This document shows, piece by piece, positions 31,659-41,868 of a DNA stretch of 64,000 nt. The notes under the pieces are model-generated. The model saw only the letters and a list, made by a program, of their open reading frames with translations. It was not told the origin of the DNA and searched no databases. The position numbers and the translations under genes were made by a program. This DNA is from Gracilimonas sp965227215 (GTDB lineage Bacteria > Bacteroidota > Rhodothermia > Balneolales > Balneolaceae), in NCBI GenBank assembly GCA_965227215.1, contig OZ245729.1:1488001-1552000 (forward strand), in the 5' to 3' direction. Numbering within the stretch: the first letter of the stretch is position 1; each line of letters begins with the position of its first letter.

Positions 31659-32774
31659 TCAGCTTTCAAAGTCATAAATCTCGGGGAGATTAAACATATC
31701 CCGGAATGCGAACCAATAGCCCGAATAAGATTTGGCGGGGAATAGTCGATTACCTGCATTAGGGCCGGAAACAGCTTCACCGAATACATTCCATTTAGTA
31801 CCACTTTGATCCATCATTACTACAGGAAGTTCGTCTTGCACTGGTTCAAATTCCAGCTCTTCGCCATTCAGCTCGGCTTTATAGGCGATAACAAAACTCA
31901 TCTTTGTACTCCCAACAATCACAAATTTTTCTTCCTCAAATTCATCCTGTACAGTCTTAATTTCTTCGCCAAACGCACTGTATTCATAAACCCTGACGTT
32001 TGAATCCTGATCTAAACTGTCTTCCGTAAAAATCCCATGCACACGATCTTTGGCGTTCAATCGGGTATCGGTTCTGTTTACCGTTGGAAAAAGTATTACA
32101 CCATCCATTTCTGCATATGTACTGCCGTAAGCATATTTTTCGTAATCCCTGCTGTAGCCGGTATTTGTATTTAAAACCCTTGAGTCGGGATACATCATCT
32201 TCCAGGTTTCCCAGGTTGTATCTAACACATTAAGCGGATCAATACTTGCCCCGAGATGTTCACCATGAATAGCCCTAAGTCTCATTTGAGACCATAAAGA
32301 GCCGGTTTTCCGGTCGTAAGCAATCAGGTTGTTTCGAAATATCAATCCAGATGTACCAAAATCAGGACCTTGTTTCGGACTCCATGCAATGCCAGTAGCG
32401 GTAAGTGGACAGAAAGTCATCGTCACATGGCTTTCATCATTTACTATCTCATGCCAATCCAAAATTTGATACGGATAAGCGGTTGGCTGTCCATCTTTAA
32501 TCATACCAATTACCCGGCGATGATCCTGAATAAATGTGACCTCAGAGGCATTGCTATATTTCGGATTCTCGATAGGCGGGATACCATCTTTACCGGGGCC
32601 GCCATCTATGATTTGATGTTCGGGAACCAGCCACTCGCTTTCGCTTTCAAAACCGTTTCTTGCATCATCATCACTGCTAACTGAGGTGTTATCACAGGAA
32701 AGAACAAAACCTAACAATAGCAGGATCAGAACCTGCAGACTACCATTGGTTGTGAATAAGACCGAAGTTTTCAT
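31659..32774 (-). CDS. DUF3179 lipoprotein
   Basis: 371 aa with a lipoprotein signal (LGFVLSC, Cys at about 27) and a DUF3179 domain: DGIPPIENPKY, VIGMIKDGQPTAYPYQILDWHEIVND, MTFCPLTATGIAWSP, FGTSGLIFRNNLIAYDRKTGSLWSQ. The conserved Cys in TFCPLT is a family mark. Found in many marine bacteria and archaea; function unknown. Convergent with the lipoprotein gene to its left. Confidence 0.85.
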   Translation of the reverse strand: MKTSVLFTTNGSLQVLILLLLGFVLSCDNTSVSSDDDARNGFESESEWLVPEHQIIDGGPGKDGIPPIENPKYSNASEVTFIQDHRRVIGMIKDGQPTAYPYQILDWHEIVNDESHVTMTFCPLTATGIAWSPKQGPDFGTSGLIFRNNLIAYDRKTGSLWSQMRLRAIHGEHLGASIDPLNVLDTTWETWKMMYPDSRVLNTNTGYSRDYEKYAYGSTYAEMDGVILFPTVNRTDTRLNAKDRVHGIFTEDSLDQDSNVRVYEYSAFGEEIKTVQDEFEEEKFVIVGSTKMSFVIAYKAELNGEELEFEPVQDELPVVMMDQSGTKWNVFGEAVSGPNAGNRLFPAKSYSGYWFAFRDMFNLPEIYDFES

Positions 32775-32901
32775 AGCGAAAGTACCTGATGAGAACTATG
32801 TTTTAGGTATCAATGACGCTCTCAACAACAAATCCCTTACTTCACCCCTCCTCACCCATTCAAAATTTATAATTTTTCATTTTTAATTCCGCTTTAGCGG
32901 C

Positions 32902-33327
32902 TCATTTAGCAAAAATCTGATCTTTATTCTGAAAGGCTTTGAATTCCAGCGCATTTCCGGATGGATCGAGAAAAAACATGGTAGCTTGCTCACCCGGCTC
33001 TCCTTTAAATCGAACATATGGCTCAATCACAAATTCGATTTCAGCGGATTTCAGTTTATCCGCCAGTTCTTGCCATTCGTCCATTTCAAGAATCACCCCA
33101 AAGTGACGAACTGGGACTCCGTGGCCATCCACTGCATTCAGCGCCGACTCTTTGGCCTCATCTGGGCTAAGGTGCGCAACAACCTGATGACCCCACATAT
33201 TGAAGTCGATCCAGCTGTCTGAACTCCGGCCGGTTTCACAGCCCAGTAAATCGTGATAAAATTTGTAGGATTCTTCGAGGTCTTTAACCGGAAATGCCAG
33301 GTGGAAAGGACTCGTTGTGTTACTCAT
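32902..33327 (-). CDS. VOC/glyoxalase-like dioxygenase domain protein
   Basis: 141 aa with two beta-alpha-beta-beta-beta modules of the vicinal-oxygen-chelate fold: HLAFPVKDLEESYKFYHDLLGC and FVIEPYVRFKGEPGEQATMFFLDPSGNALEFKAF. The metal ligands His (HLAF), His (VRHFGVIL) and Glu (ALEFK) are present. Substrate unknown. Divergent from the alpha/beta hydrolase gene with 44 nt between starts. Confidence 0.88.
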   Translation of the reverse strand: MSNTTSPFHLAFPVKDLEESYKFYHDLLGCETGRSSDSWIDFNMWGHQVVAHLSPDEAKESALNAVDGHGVPVRHFGVILEMDEWQELADKLKSAEIEFVIEPYVRFKGEPGEQATMFFLDPSGNALEFKAFQNKDQIFAK

Positions 33328-33371
33328 ACTATTGATTATCTTAAAATTTACACGCTAATAATACTACACTC

Positions 33372-34127
33372 ATGAAATCAAAGAAAATAGAATTTACAGG
33401 AAGTCTTGGAGATACGCTCTCGGCCAAACTCGATCTCCCGGAAAATGAACAAAAAGGAACCGTGCTGTTTGCACACTGCTTCACTTGCTCCAAAAACCTA
33501 AAAGTGATGAGTAATATCACCTCGATACTGGCCGAATTAGGGTTCGCTACTTTTCGATTTGATTTCACCGGATTGGGAGAAAGTGATGGCGACTTTGCCA
33601 ACACCAACTTCTCCTCTAATGTAGATGATTTGGTGGCAGCTTATAAGTATTTAGAATCTGAAGGGCACTCACCTACCATTTTAGCCGGACACTCCTTAGG
33701 CGGGGCGGCTGTTTTGCAAGCGGCTCACAAGATGGACTCCGTTAAAGCTGTAGCCACAATCGCAGCTCCTGCTCATCCCGCTCATGTACGTGAAAACTTC
33801 AGCATGCATTTGGATGAAATTGAGGAAAAAGGGGAGGCTGAAGTAACGCTCGCAGGCCGCACCTTCACCATCAAAAAGCAATTTCTGGATGATCTGAAAG
33901 AAGCCCGGATGTCGGATTTCATCAAAAACCTGAACCGTGCGCTCATGATCTTTCATGCGCCCCTCGACAATACCGTTGGCATCGATAATGCCTCTATGAT
34001 TTTTAATGCAGCCAAACATCCCAAAAGTTTTGTATCCTTGGACGAAGCCGGCCACCTGCTCTCCAACGATAAAGACAGCAAATATGTGGGGCGGGTAATG
34101 GCCACCTGGGCTGAAAAATACATCTAA
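33372..34127 (+). CDS. Alpha/beta hydrolase (OsmC-associated type)
   Basis: 251 aa. The fold elements are FAHCFTCSKNL (oxyanion turn), FRFDFTGLGESDGDF, the nucleophile elbow GHSLGGAAVL (Ser at about 113), and a late DEAGHLL with the catalytic His; an Asp in HAPLDNTVGI is the expected acid. The FTCSKNLK and FTGLGES motifs match hydrolases often linked to OsmC domains. It precedes the BASS transporter by 15 nt. Confidence 0.88.
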   Translation: MKSKKIEFTGSLGDTLSAKLDLPENEQKGTVLFAHCFTCSKNLKVMSNITSILAELGFATFRFDFTGLGESDGDFANTNFSSNVDDLVAAYKYLESEGHSPTILAGHSLGGAAVLQAAHKMDSVKAVATIAAPAHPAHVRENFSMHLDEIEEKGEAEVTLAGRTFTIKKQFLDDLKEARMSDFIKNLNRALMIFHAPLDNTVGIDNASMIFNAAKHPKSFVSLDEAGHLLSNDKDSKYVGRVMATWAEKYI

Positions 34128-34142
34128 CGTTAGACCAAAATT

Positions 34143-35069
34143 ATGAGCGAATCAATTGATACCCTTCAGTTGAATCTGAATAGCGGCGGACTGCACATCA
34201 TGAATGTGTCGCTGGCCATCATCATGTTTGGGGTAGCTCTGGAACTAACTATTGAGGATTTCCGGAAAGTGGCTAAAAACCCGAAAGGCACCCTCATAGG
34301 CCTTTTTTCTCAATTCTTTGTACTTCCTGCCCTTACTTTTTTATTGGTAATATTGATGAAACCACACCCCAGCTTTGCACTTGGGATGATGATGGTTGCG
34401 GCATGTCCGGGAGGAAATATCTCCAACTTCTTCTCCCTTTTAGCTAAAGGAAATGCCGCACTCTCAGTAAGCATGACCGCCTTTGCCACCCTGCTTTCCA
34501 TTTTTATGACTCCCTTTAATTTCGCCTTCTGGGCAAGCCTGTACGGCCCGACAAATGCCATACTTACGGAAATACATCTCGACCTGTTTGAGGTATTCCG
34601 AATCATCATCCTGATTCTTGGCATACCGCTTCTACTGGGAATGACACTGCGGCACTTCAAAGACACCTTCTCTCAAAAAATCTCTCCGTTTATCAAAAAC
34701 TTCGGGATCATCTTTTTTGCCGGCTTTGTGATTGTAGCCTTCAGCATGAACTTCGAACACTTTACGAGCTATGTCCACCTGGTTATTGCTCTGGTTTTCT
34801 TCCACAATGCGGTTGCCCTTATGAGCGGGTATGGGTTGGGGTATCTCTTCAGGCTTCCAAAACCGGATCGTAAGTCCATCGCCATTGAAACCGGAATTCA
34901 AAATTCGGGCTTGGGATTATTGCTGATTTTCAATTTCTTTGACGGGCTTGGTGGCATGGCTTTAGTAGCTGCCTGGTGGGGCATTTGGCATATTATTGCC
35001 GGCCTCAGTATCGGATGGTACTGGTCAATCGGAAAATCAACTTTACAACGCGTCTTTACTAATGCGTAA
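34143..35069 (+). CDS. Bile acid:sodium symporter (BASS) family transporter
   Basis: 308 aa, about nine to ten membrane helices. Family marks: GVALELTIEDFRKV, the substrate/sodium helix MMVAACPGGNISNFFSLLAKGNAALS and GIQNSGLGLLLIFNF (crossover helix). BASS proteins import organic anions with Na+, for example pantoate, pyruvate or bile acids; the substrate here is unknown. Its stop overlaps the start of the acyltransferase gene by 8 nt. Confidence 0.9.
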   Translation: MSESIDTLQLNLNSGGLHIMNVSLAIIMFGVALELTIEDFRKVAKNPKGTLIGLFSQFFVLPALTFLLVILMKPHPSFALGMMMVAACPGGNISNFFSLLAKGNAALSVSMTAFATLLSIFMTPFNFAFWASLYGPTNAILTEIHLDLFEVFRIIILILGIPLLLGMTLRHFKDTFSQKISPFIKNFGIIFFAGFVIVAFSMNFEHFTSYVHLVIALVFFHNAVALMSGYGLGYLFRLPKPDRKSIAIETGIQNSGLGLLLIFNFFDGLGGMALVAAWWGIWHIIAGLSIGWYWSIGKSTLQRVFTNA

Positions 35070-36330
35070 AAACAATTATTTGTGGTATCAATTTTGGCGG
35101 CATACGGTAGTTGGAAATGGACTACGCTTCTTTTATTCAACCGTTAAAACTTCCGGAAAGGAGCATCTCCCCAAAGATAAGCCTATTCTTTATGTGCCCA
35201 ATCACCAGAATTCATTTATGGATGCCCTGCATGTGGCCACTACAACGAAACCGGTGATTTACTTTCTTACCCGGGCGAAGGCATTCAAACCGGATATCAT
35301 TGGTAAATTCTTGTGGTCCATCAACATGATGCCCGTTTACCGTGTTCGGGATGGACTGAAATCGGTTCAGAAAAACAATGAAATTTTTGAGAAATGCATA
35401 GAATATCTCAAGAATAAGGATACCGTTTTAGTTTTTGCCGAAGCCAACCACAACCTGAAACGAAGAATCAGACCCCTAAGTAAAGGATTTACCCGTATCG
35501 CTTTTGGTGCCGAAGAAAAGCACAATTGGGAGCTGGATTTGCAGATCGTTCCGGTAGGTGTCAACTACAGTGAACATCGAACCGGAGGCAATGCGGTTCA
35601 GGTTAATTATGGGAAACCTATTCCGGTCAGCAAATTCAGACCTCTGCTTGAGCAGGATGAGAAAGAAGCTGCAGATACTATGAAGGAACAGGTTTCAAAT
35701 GCCATGAAAGAACTTGTTTTTCATGTAGAGGAATTAAATGAATATCCAGTGCATAAGATTTTATGGGATGATTTGGAGCCGGATGATTTTAAGATTATTG
35801 ATCCGGGTATTGCAAACCCAAGAATTCAAAAAACTCAAAAGCACATCACTCCGGAACTTATTGAAGAGGCGAAAGAACTAAATAAAATAGCCGAAAAATA
35901 CAATGTGGATCTTAATGAACTGGCTTGGGGAAAACAGATTGGAGTGAAAGATATTCTGCTTTCTCCATTTTATGTGTTCAGCTTTTTGAACAATATCATC
36001 CCTTATCAACCCATTCGTTATTTAATTAAAAATAAAATCAGGGATAGTGCTTTTGACTCATCCATAAAGTTCCTGAGTGGATTGTTCTTACTGCCAATGT
36101 TTTATGTAATAGTTTCTCTCATTCTACTTTTATCAGGAGTTGGTGGTGTATATATCCTTGGATACGTAGCTTTAAGTATTCTTACTGCACCGTTGTTTAT
36201 TCGTGCTAAGCAGATTTTCAGACTAAACTCTGCCCGTAGTTTAAAAAAGGAGAAACCCGGTTTATATGAGAAGCTGGAGTCTCACCTTCAATCTTTTAAG
36301 AAGCTTCGTGAATCTATATTGAATGAATGA
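35062..36330 (+). CDS. PlsC-type lysophospholipid acyltransferase
   Basis: 422 aa from ATG 35062 (the frame is open into the BASS gene to 34996). Motif I is NHQNSFMD (an NHx5D form common in Bacteroidota), motif II-III VFAEANHNLK and LQIVPVGVNY, so an acyl-CoA/ACP to glycerophosphate or lysophospholipid transfer is likely. The C-terminal third has two membrane helices (about 325-385). The 8 nt overlap with the transporter suggests translational coupling. Confidence 0.85.
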   Translation: MRKNNYLWYQFWRHTVVGNGLRFFYSTVKTSGKEHLPKDKPILYVPNHQNSFMDALHVATTTKPVIYFLTRAKAFKPDIIGKFLWSINMMPVYRVRDGLKSVQKNNEIFEKCIEYLKNKDTVLVFAEANHNLKRRIRPLSKGFTRIAFGAEEKHNWELDLQIVPVGVNYSEHRTGGNAVQVNYGKPIPVSKFRPLLEQDEKEAADTMKEQVSNAMKELVFHVEELNEYPVHKILWDDLEPDDFKIIDPGIANPRIQKTQKHITPELIEEAKELNKIAEKYNVDLNELAWGKQIGVKDILLSPFYVFSFLNNIIPYQPIRYLIKNKIRDSAFDSSIKFLSGLFLLPMFYVIVSLILLLSGVGGVYILGYVALSILTAPLFIRAKQIFRLNSARSLKKEKPGLYEKLESHLQSFKKLRESILNE

Positions 36331-36383
36331 AGCTCATCGGTTTAATGTTGAAATAGCAAATCTGAAAACAATAAATTTTATTT

Positions 36384-36926
36384 ATGAAGCTCTTATCTGT
36401 TATTTTCGTTTTCCTATTAATCACTACCGGATGTGCCCAGAACTCCGATATGGAATCTAAATCAGAGCAACAAGATCCTGCTCACACTGAATTGGTTGCA
36501 ACCGTAATGCAGGTTGGTAACAGTGAGGTAACCGGATCGGTGACCTTCAGCGAAGCCGAGAATGGAGTTCAAATCCAAGGGAGTTTTTCAGGGTTGGAAC
36601 CGGGTAATCACGGTTTTCACATTCATGAATATGGCGATTGCACCGCTGATGACGGAACCACTGCCGGTGGGCATTTTAATCCAACCGGGAATAACCATGG
36701 ATCTCCTTCTGATACGGATCGACATATGGGCGATCTTGGTAATATTGAAGCTAATGAAGATGGTGAAGCTTCTGTAAACTATGTTGACCAAACCGTGACG
36801 CTTGATCAAATTTTAGGACGAGGTATTATCATCCATGCCGGAGAGGATGATCTCAAATCTCAACCTACAGGAGCTGCCGGAGGCCGGGTTGCTTGTGGTG
36901 TGATTGGTGTAGCGCAGAAGAAGTAG
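36384..36926 (+). CDS. sodC: Cu/Zn superoxide dismutase, lipoprotein
   Basis: 180 aa. Lipoprotein signal LLITTGC (Cys at about 17) predicts envelope anchoring. Copper/zinc ligands are visible in HGFHIHEYGDC, GGHFNPTGNNHG, and the later HAGEDD; disulfide cysteines are in YGDC and VACGVIG, and the active-site Arg in GGRVACG. Removes superoxide outside the inner membrane. It abuts the convergent ptsI with no spacer. Confidence 0.95.
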   Translation: MKLLSVIFVFLLITTGCAQNSDMESKSEQQDPAHTELVATVMQVGNSEVTGSVTFSEAENGVQIQGSFSGLEPGNHGFHIHEYGDCTADDGTTAGGHFNPTGNNHGSPSDTDRHMGDLGNIEANEDGEASVNYVDQTVTLDQILGRGIIIHAGEDDLKSQPTGAAGGRVACGVIGVAQKK

Positions 36927-38636
36927 TCAGTTCTTCCAATCGTTAAACAGACGTTCGAGATCTTCAGAGGATCCCAATTCCAGAGCAGATTCAGCCAATT
37001 GCTCGAATTCCCTCATCGCCTTGGAGTGAAGCAGCTCACTTATTTCCGGAATCGACTCCGGCACCATACTTAATTCCTTAATTCCCAAACCAATCAGGCA
37101 GGCCGCACCAATTTCGTTACCGGCTAATTCCCCGCATACACTCACATCAATACCGGCTTTTTCAGCTCCTTCTACAGTCATTTTGATTAAGTGAAGTACG
37201 GATGGGTGATAATGCTGAAATAGGTTACATATTCGTTCATTGCCCCGATCTACCGCCATCGTATATTGCGTGAGATCATTGGTTCCCACACTTAGAAAAT
37301 CCACTTTCCTGGCAAACTGATCTGCAGCAAGTGCAACACTTGGCACTTCCACCATCAACCCAAGCGGAATAGGTTCCGTACATTCTACACCTTCTGCTTT
37401 CAGCTCTTTCTGTGCTGATTTAAGCTCATCTTTAATTTCCTTCACCTCATTGATCACGGAAACCATAGGCACTAAAATTCTGATTCGCCCCGGATATTTG
37501 GCCGCTGTTCTTATGATGGCTTTAAGCTGATTTTGAAGCAGTTCTTTTTCATCTAACAGCAGGCGTATGCCTCTCCACCCTAAAAATGGGTTGGCTTCTT
37601 TTACTATCCGGCTGCTGGTTTTATCTCCTCCAATGTCGAATAGCCGAATCGTAACGGGGCCGGATGATCCCCCTAATATTGCCGAATAAAAGGCCTCTTG
37701 TTCTTCTATACTTTTTCTGATTTTGCGGCCAAACAGCAAGCTCTCGGTTCTCAACAACCCTATACCCTGCGCACCATGTTCTTCTATTTTGGGAAGTTCA
37801 GGTTCAAACTCAATGTTTGCTGTAATTTTTAAGGGAAACCCATCCGCAGTTTCAAAACTATCGGATCGCTTTTTCTTTTTCCGGGTGGCTTCCTCAGCTT
37901 TCTTGCGATACCGGGAAATGGTTTTTCGGGAAGGGTTTAAAATCAAGGTTCCTTCAGCAGCATCCAGAACTACCGTTGTGTCATTCAGCACTTCCCTAGT
38001 CGCTTTTTCTGCACTTACAATGCAGGGGACTCCCAATGATTTCGCGATAATGGCTGCATGTGAGGTAACCCCTCCTTTCTCCATCACTAACCCAATGGCA
38101 CCATCTTCATAATAAGAAACCAGGTCGGTTGGACTGATTTCGCGTGCTACGATTAACGAACCTTTTTTTACCGATTTCTTTTTCTTTTGATCGCAAGCCA
38201 AATCTATGAACCGGTCGCGAATGTCTTCCAAATCCACTATGCGCTGCCGAAATAACTCCGACCCACTTTCTTTCAGCCGTTCAATAAACTGGCAATAGGT
38301 TTGATAGATGGCAAAATCGACGCTAAGTAACTTATCTTCTATAATCTCAAAAACGCTCTTCTCAATTTCGGCATCCAGGATAATTTGCTTCTGAGTATCT
38401 ATGATCTCTACCGAACCGGTATCATTCAGCTCATCAGTCATCAGTTGAAGCTCATCGATCAAGCTTTCCTTTGCTTTTAAAAACCGTTTTTTGTGCTTCT
38501 TAACTGCAGATTTTTTGATCGAGGTAGGAGCAACCGTCTTGGATTCAGAGCTCAGTACTACAGCCTTACCAATGGCCACACCGCTGCCAACACTTCGGCC
38601 CTTTAACGTAATTTCATCGGTGTTTGTGGCTTCCAT
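36927..38636 (-). CDS. ptsI: Phosphoenolpyruvate-protein phosphotransferase (PTS enzyme I)
   Basis: 569 aa. Takes phosphate from PEP onto His193 (GGVTSHAAI) and passes it to HPr. The N-terminal HPr-binding helical domain (about 30-145), the swivelling phosphohistidine domain and the PEP-binding barrel (LLRTESLLFGRK, GWRGIRLLLD, LSVGTNDLTQYTMAVDR, CGELAGNE) are all present. 18 nt after ptsH. No sugar EII permease is in the window; the only EIIA-like domain is in the APC permease at 55.8 kb. Confidence 0.95.
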   Translation of the reverse strand: MEATNTDEITLKGRSVGSGVAIGKAVVLSSESKTVAPTSIKKSAVKKHKKRFLKAKESLIDELQLMTDELNDTGSVEIIDTQKQIILDAEIEKSVFEIIEDKLLSVDFAIYQTYCQFIERLKESGSELFRQRIVDLEDIRDRFIDLACDQKKKKSVKKGSLIVAREISPTDLVSYYEDGAIGLVMEKGGVTSHAAIIAKSLGVPCIVSAEKATREVLNDTTVVLDAAEGTLILNPSRKTISRYRKKAEEATRKKKKRSDSFETADGFPLKITANIEFEPELPKIEEHGAQGIGLLRTESLLFGRKIRKSIEEQEAFYSAILGGSSGPVTIRLFDIGGDKTSSRIVKEANPFLGWRGIRLLLDEKELLQNQLKAIIRTAAKYPGRIRILVPMVSVINEVKEIKDELKSAQKELKAEGVECTEPIPLGLMVEVPSVALAADQFARKVDFLSVGTNDLTQYTMAVDRGNERICNLFQHYHPSVLHLIKMTVEGAEKAGIDVSVCGELAGNEIGAACLIGLGIKELSMVPESIPEISELLHSKAMREFEQLAESALELGSSEDLERLFNDWKN

Positions 38637-38654
38637 AATGTATAACTCAGGCTG

Positions 38655-38927
38655 TTATTCGTCTTCCATTCCGAATTTATTCTCTACCAGATCAACAATG
38701 GCTTCCATTGCTTCATCCTCATCCGGGCCATCAACTTCAAGCTCCAATTCAGCACCGGATTCAGCAGCTAGCGTCATAACTCCTAATATACTTTTCCCAT
38801 TAACCCGATACCCATAGCTATGAATAAAAAAATCGGACTTAAACTTACTGGCAAGTTTAACTAACGACGCCGATGGGCGTGCATGTAAACCCGCTGAATT
38901 TATTATGGTTACTTTCTTTTTGATCAT
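38655..38927 (-). CDS. ptsH: Phosphocarrier protein HPr
   Basis: 90 aa. The phosphorylated His15 is in AGLHARPSA and the regulatory Ser46 in NGKSILGVM, both conserved, so control by an HPr kinase is possible though no hprK is in the window. The acidic C-terminus is VDLVENKFGMEDE. Cotranscribed with ptsI. Confidence 0.96.
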   Translation of the reverse strand: MIKKKVTIINSAGLHARPSASLVKLASKFKSDFFIHSYGYRVNGKSILGVMTLAAESGAELELEVDGPDEDEAMEAIVDLVENKFGMEDE

Positions 38928-39097
38928 GTAGATAAAATAGTTTCTTAAAATGGAAATAAAATCTGCAAGATGCCAAGTTTGAACCTAAAATATGGAACCT
39001 TCATTCTCAAAACAGCCCTATTATTAACAATTTTAAAAACCGATTAATCTTTCACCCAATGTTTCTTAAATTCAGCCAAAACAAATAAACCAACTAT

Positions 39098-39385
39098 ATG
39101 TCTGTAACTGAAAAAGATGTTCGATACATGGCCGACCTGGCCCGACTTCAGCTGTCCGGAGAAGAAGTAAAATCCTTTGCTCAGGATATGAATAAAATAT
39201 TGGATTACATGGATCGCCTGGATGAGTTGGATACCTCTGATGTGGAGCCCCTGGAGCATGTGATTGATCTTGAAAGTCGTCTCCGTAGTGACAAAGCCGA
39301 AACCCCTCTTTCACATGAAGACGCACTTAAAAATGCGCCCGATGCTGACAGCGACTACTTCCGTGTTCCTAAAGTGATTGAATAA
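39098..39385 (+). CDS. gatC: Aspartyl/glutamyl-tRNA amidotransferase subunit C
   Basis: 95 aa small subunit of the GatCAB complex that makes Gln-tRNA or Asn-tRNA by transamidation. Family blocks: VRYMADLARLQLSGEE, ILDYMDRLDELDTSDVEPLEH, LRSDKAETPLSHEDALKNAPD. gatA and gatB are not here. Followed after 11 nt by the YfhO gene; the pairing probably reflects transcription only. Confidence 0.95.
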   Translation: MSVTEKDVRYMADLARLQLSGEEVKSFAQDMNKILDYMDRLDELDTSDVEPLEHVIDLESRLRSDKAETPLSHEDALKNAPDADSDYFRVPKVIE

Positions 39386-39396
39386 CCCACTCTTCT

Positions 39397-41868
39397 ATGA
39401 CAGCCCCAAACAACGCCTCCCAACAGGACTTCTTTGCCAAACTGCCGGATAGTCGCCAGCACATAATCGCGCTGGTTATTCTGTTTCTGATTCCCTTTGT
39501 GCTGTTTACAGCCACTACCATTGGTGGTAAAGAATTTCAACGACACGATATTACTCAGTGGAGAGCCGGCGCGGAATCTGTCATAGAATACCGCGAAACC
39601 TACGGTAAGGAGCCGCTTTGGGTTAATAACATGTTTGGTGGCATGCCCTCTTTTGTGGTATCTACCCAAAATGCCGTTCCTTATTTAGATAAAATTGCTG
39701 GCTACTTCAATAATATTTACCCGGCCTTTCAATATTGGGTGCTTTTATCGGGCACCTATTTTCTTTTAGTAATGATGGGCTTTCGGAGCCTGACCTCTCT
39801 CTTTGGCAGCTTGATGTATGGCTTGACCACCTATTTCCCGATTATTATCGTGGCCGGACACACCTCTAAATTTTCTGCCCTTGCATTTGCTCCCTGGATG
39901 ATTGCCGGGTATTGGCTGCTTACCCGAAAAGAAAAGAAGCTGGCCGGTCTTTTGCTTTTTTCTGTAGCACTTACGCTCGAACTCCGGGCCGGGCATCCTC
40001 AAATCACGTACTATTTTTTCTACCTGCTGGGCTTCTTATGGGTGTTCGACAGCTGGAAAGCTTACAAGGAAAATCGAATTAAAGACTGGGGGTTTGTTAC
40101 CCTGTTACTGGTTGCTGGTGGAGTATTAGGCATTTTAGGACATGCTCAAAAACTGCTTGCCCTTCGGGAATATGCGGAATACAGTATCCGCGGAGGTTCG
40201 GCCCTAGATAATTCTACAGGCCTCACCTCAAGCTACGCTTTTGCCTGGTCGCAGGGAATTCGCGAAACCTGGACGCTGATCATGCCCAACATTTTGGGCG
40301 GAGCTTCTCCGGAATACTGGGGACCAAAATCATTTACCTCCGGGCCCCATTACCTGGGAGCGCTCAGCTTACCTTTTGTAGTGCTTGCTTTGTTTAAGAT
40401 TCGCAGCAAAACCATGTACGCTTTTTTTGCTGCAGGTACGCTTGGCATCCTGTTTTCATGGGGCGGTAACTTCAGACTATTGAATGAATTTGCCTTCGAC
40501 TACATCCCCTATTTCGATAAGTTCAGGGCGCCGGAAACATGGCTGACCTTAACCGCCTTTTGTTACTCAGTGGTTGCTGTTTACGGGCTGAACTGGTTTG
40601 CAGATTTTGTAAGCTCGAAGAAAAATGAGTTTAAAAAGCTGTACGTGCCTCTTGGAATTACCGGGGGAGTGCTGGTTCTGCTATTTATCATGGTGAGTTC
40701 CATGGATTTTACCCGTCCGGGGGAAATCTCAAATATTGCCAACCAAATTGCCCGCCAAAATCAGGTTAGCGTTGATAACCCCCAGGTTCAGCGAAGAGCT
40801 CAAAGCTATGTGAATACCCAATTGGTGCCTGAGCGCGAAGAGAAAGCCAATAGAGATTTACTCAGGCTGGCTATTATTCTGGTTATTGCAACAGGCCTGA
40901 TGTACCTGACAGCCTCCGGTAAAATTCCGGTAAGTGTCAGTCTATTGGGCTTCACACTTATTCTTGCCGTCGATATGATGAGTGTAGATAAACGCTACAT
41001 CCCGGAAGATGCCATCGTTGCCGGTAATGTCAGCCCGGAGAAAACGCTGGAATCTCAGCGCCGTGATATTGACACCTTCATCGAAGAGCGTGTTTCTGCC
41101 AATACGGAGTATCCGTACCGTGTTCTGCCTATTCTGGATAATCCATACAGTAATGCTACTCCGGCTTATTTTTACCCTATGATAGGTGGATACACCGGAG
41201 CCAAGCTGAGTGTCATTCAGGACGTGATGTATGGGCAGGGACCGCTTAACCTTCAGAGTCAGAACTTCAACCCACAGCTGCTGGACCTCCTCAATGTGAA
41301 GTATGTCACCTATGTTCAAGGGCTTCCTTTTGACGGTTACCAGCCGGTTTTTGAAAGTCAGAACGGCGTGGTCTATGAAAATCAAAACGTGCTGCCCAAA
41401 GCCTTTTTTGTGGACTCTGTTATCACTGTTCAGGATCCAAACACAGCCTTCAATTACCTGATGCCGGGACAAAATGATTTTTCTGAGACAGCCGTGGTTG
41501 AAACCAATGAAGTACTTACATCATCCAAAGACACTACAGCTACCGTTGAAGTCACAACTTATACCGGACCGGAAATGACTATCGAGCTTTCGAGATCACA
41601 ACCCGGTTTCCTTGTATTGAGTGAGGTGTATTACCCTGCAGGCTGGACTGCGATGTTAAGCGGAGAAGAAATTCCGATTTATAAAACGAATTACTTCCTC
41701 CGGGGAATGGAAATTCCGGCCGGAAACCACACGCTGGAATTAAACTTCATGCCCCGCTCTTATGAAATCGGGGTGATGCTTGGTTGGATTTCTGTGATTC
41801 TCCAGGCGTTGATAGCTGCTTTATGGATATTCACGATGTTCAAAGCCCGCAATTCAAGTGGCTCGTAA
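39397..41868 (+). CDS. YfhO-family GT-C-like membrane protein
   Basis: 823 aa, about 14 membrane helices. Marks of the YfhO/GT-C class: an early acidic periplasmic loop (HDITQWRAGAESVIEY), MFGGMPSFVVST, repeated aromatic helices and a C-terminal periplasmic beta domain (about 560-790, YYPAGWTAMLSGEEIPIYKTNYFLRG). Such proteins transfer a sugar from a polyprenyl-phosphate donor to envelope polymers in Gram-positives; here the acceptor is unknown. Its end overlaps the GT4 gene by 11 nt. Confidence 0.85.
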   Translation: MTAPNNASQQDFFAKLPDSRQHIIALVILFLIPFVLFTATTIGGKEFQRHDITQWRAGAESVIEYRETYGKEPLWVNNMFGGMPSFVVSTQNAVPYLDKIAGYFNNIYPAFQYWVLLSGTYFLLVMMGFRSLTSLFGSLMYGLTTYFPIIIVAGHTSKFSALAFAPWMIAGYWLLTRKEKKLAGLLLFSVALTLELRAGHPQITYYFFYLLGFLWVFDSWKAYKENRIKDWGFVTLLLVAGGVLGILGHAQKLLALREYAEYSIRGGSALDNSTGLTSSYAFAWSQGIRETWTLIMPNILGGASPEYWGPKSFTSGPHYLGALSLPFVVLALFKIRSKTMYAFFAAGTLGILFSWGGNFRLLNEFAFDYIPYFDKFRAPETWLTLTAFCYSVVAVYGLNWFADFVSSKKNEFKKLYVPLGITGGVLVLLFIMVSSMDFTRPGEISNIANQIARQNQVSVDNPQVQRRAQSYVNTQLVPEREEKANRDLLRLAIILVIATGLMYLTASGKIPVSVSLLGFTLILAVDMMSVDKRYIPEDAIVAGNVSPEKTLESQRRDIDTFIEERVSANTEYPYRVLPILDNPYSNATPAYFYPMIGGYTGAKLSVIQDVMYGQGPLNLQSQNFNPQLLDLLNVKYVTYVQGLPFDGYQPVFESQNGVVYENQNVLPKAFFVDSVITVQDPNTAFNYLMPGQNDFSETAVVETNEVLTSSKDTTATVEVTTYTGPEMTIELSRSQPGFLVLSEVYYPAGWTAMLSGEEIPIYKTNYFLRGMEIPAGNHTLELNFMPRSYEIGVMLGWISVILQALIAALWIFTMFKARNSSGS

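Noticed and set aside
40942..41472. 176-codon minus-strand frame
   Set aside because: Lies wholly within the YfhO coding region on the other strand; no recognisable protein features.
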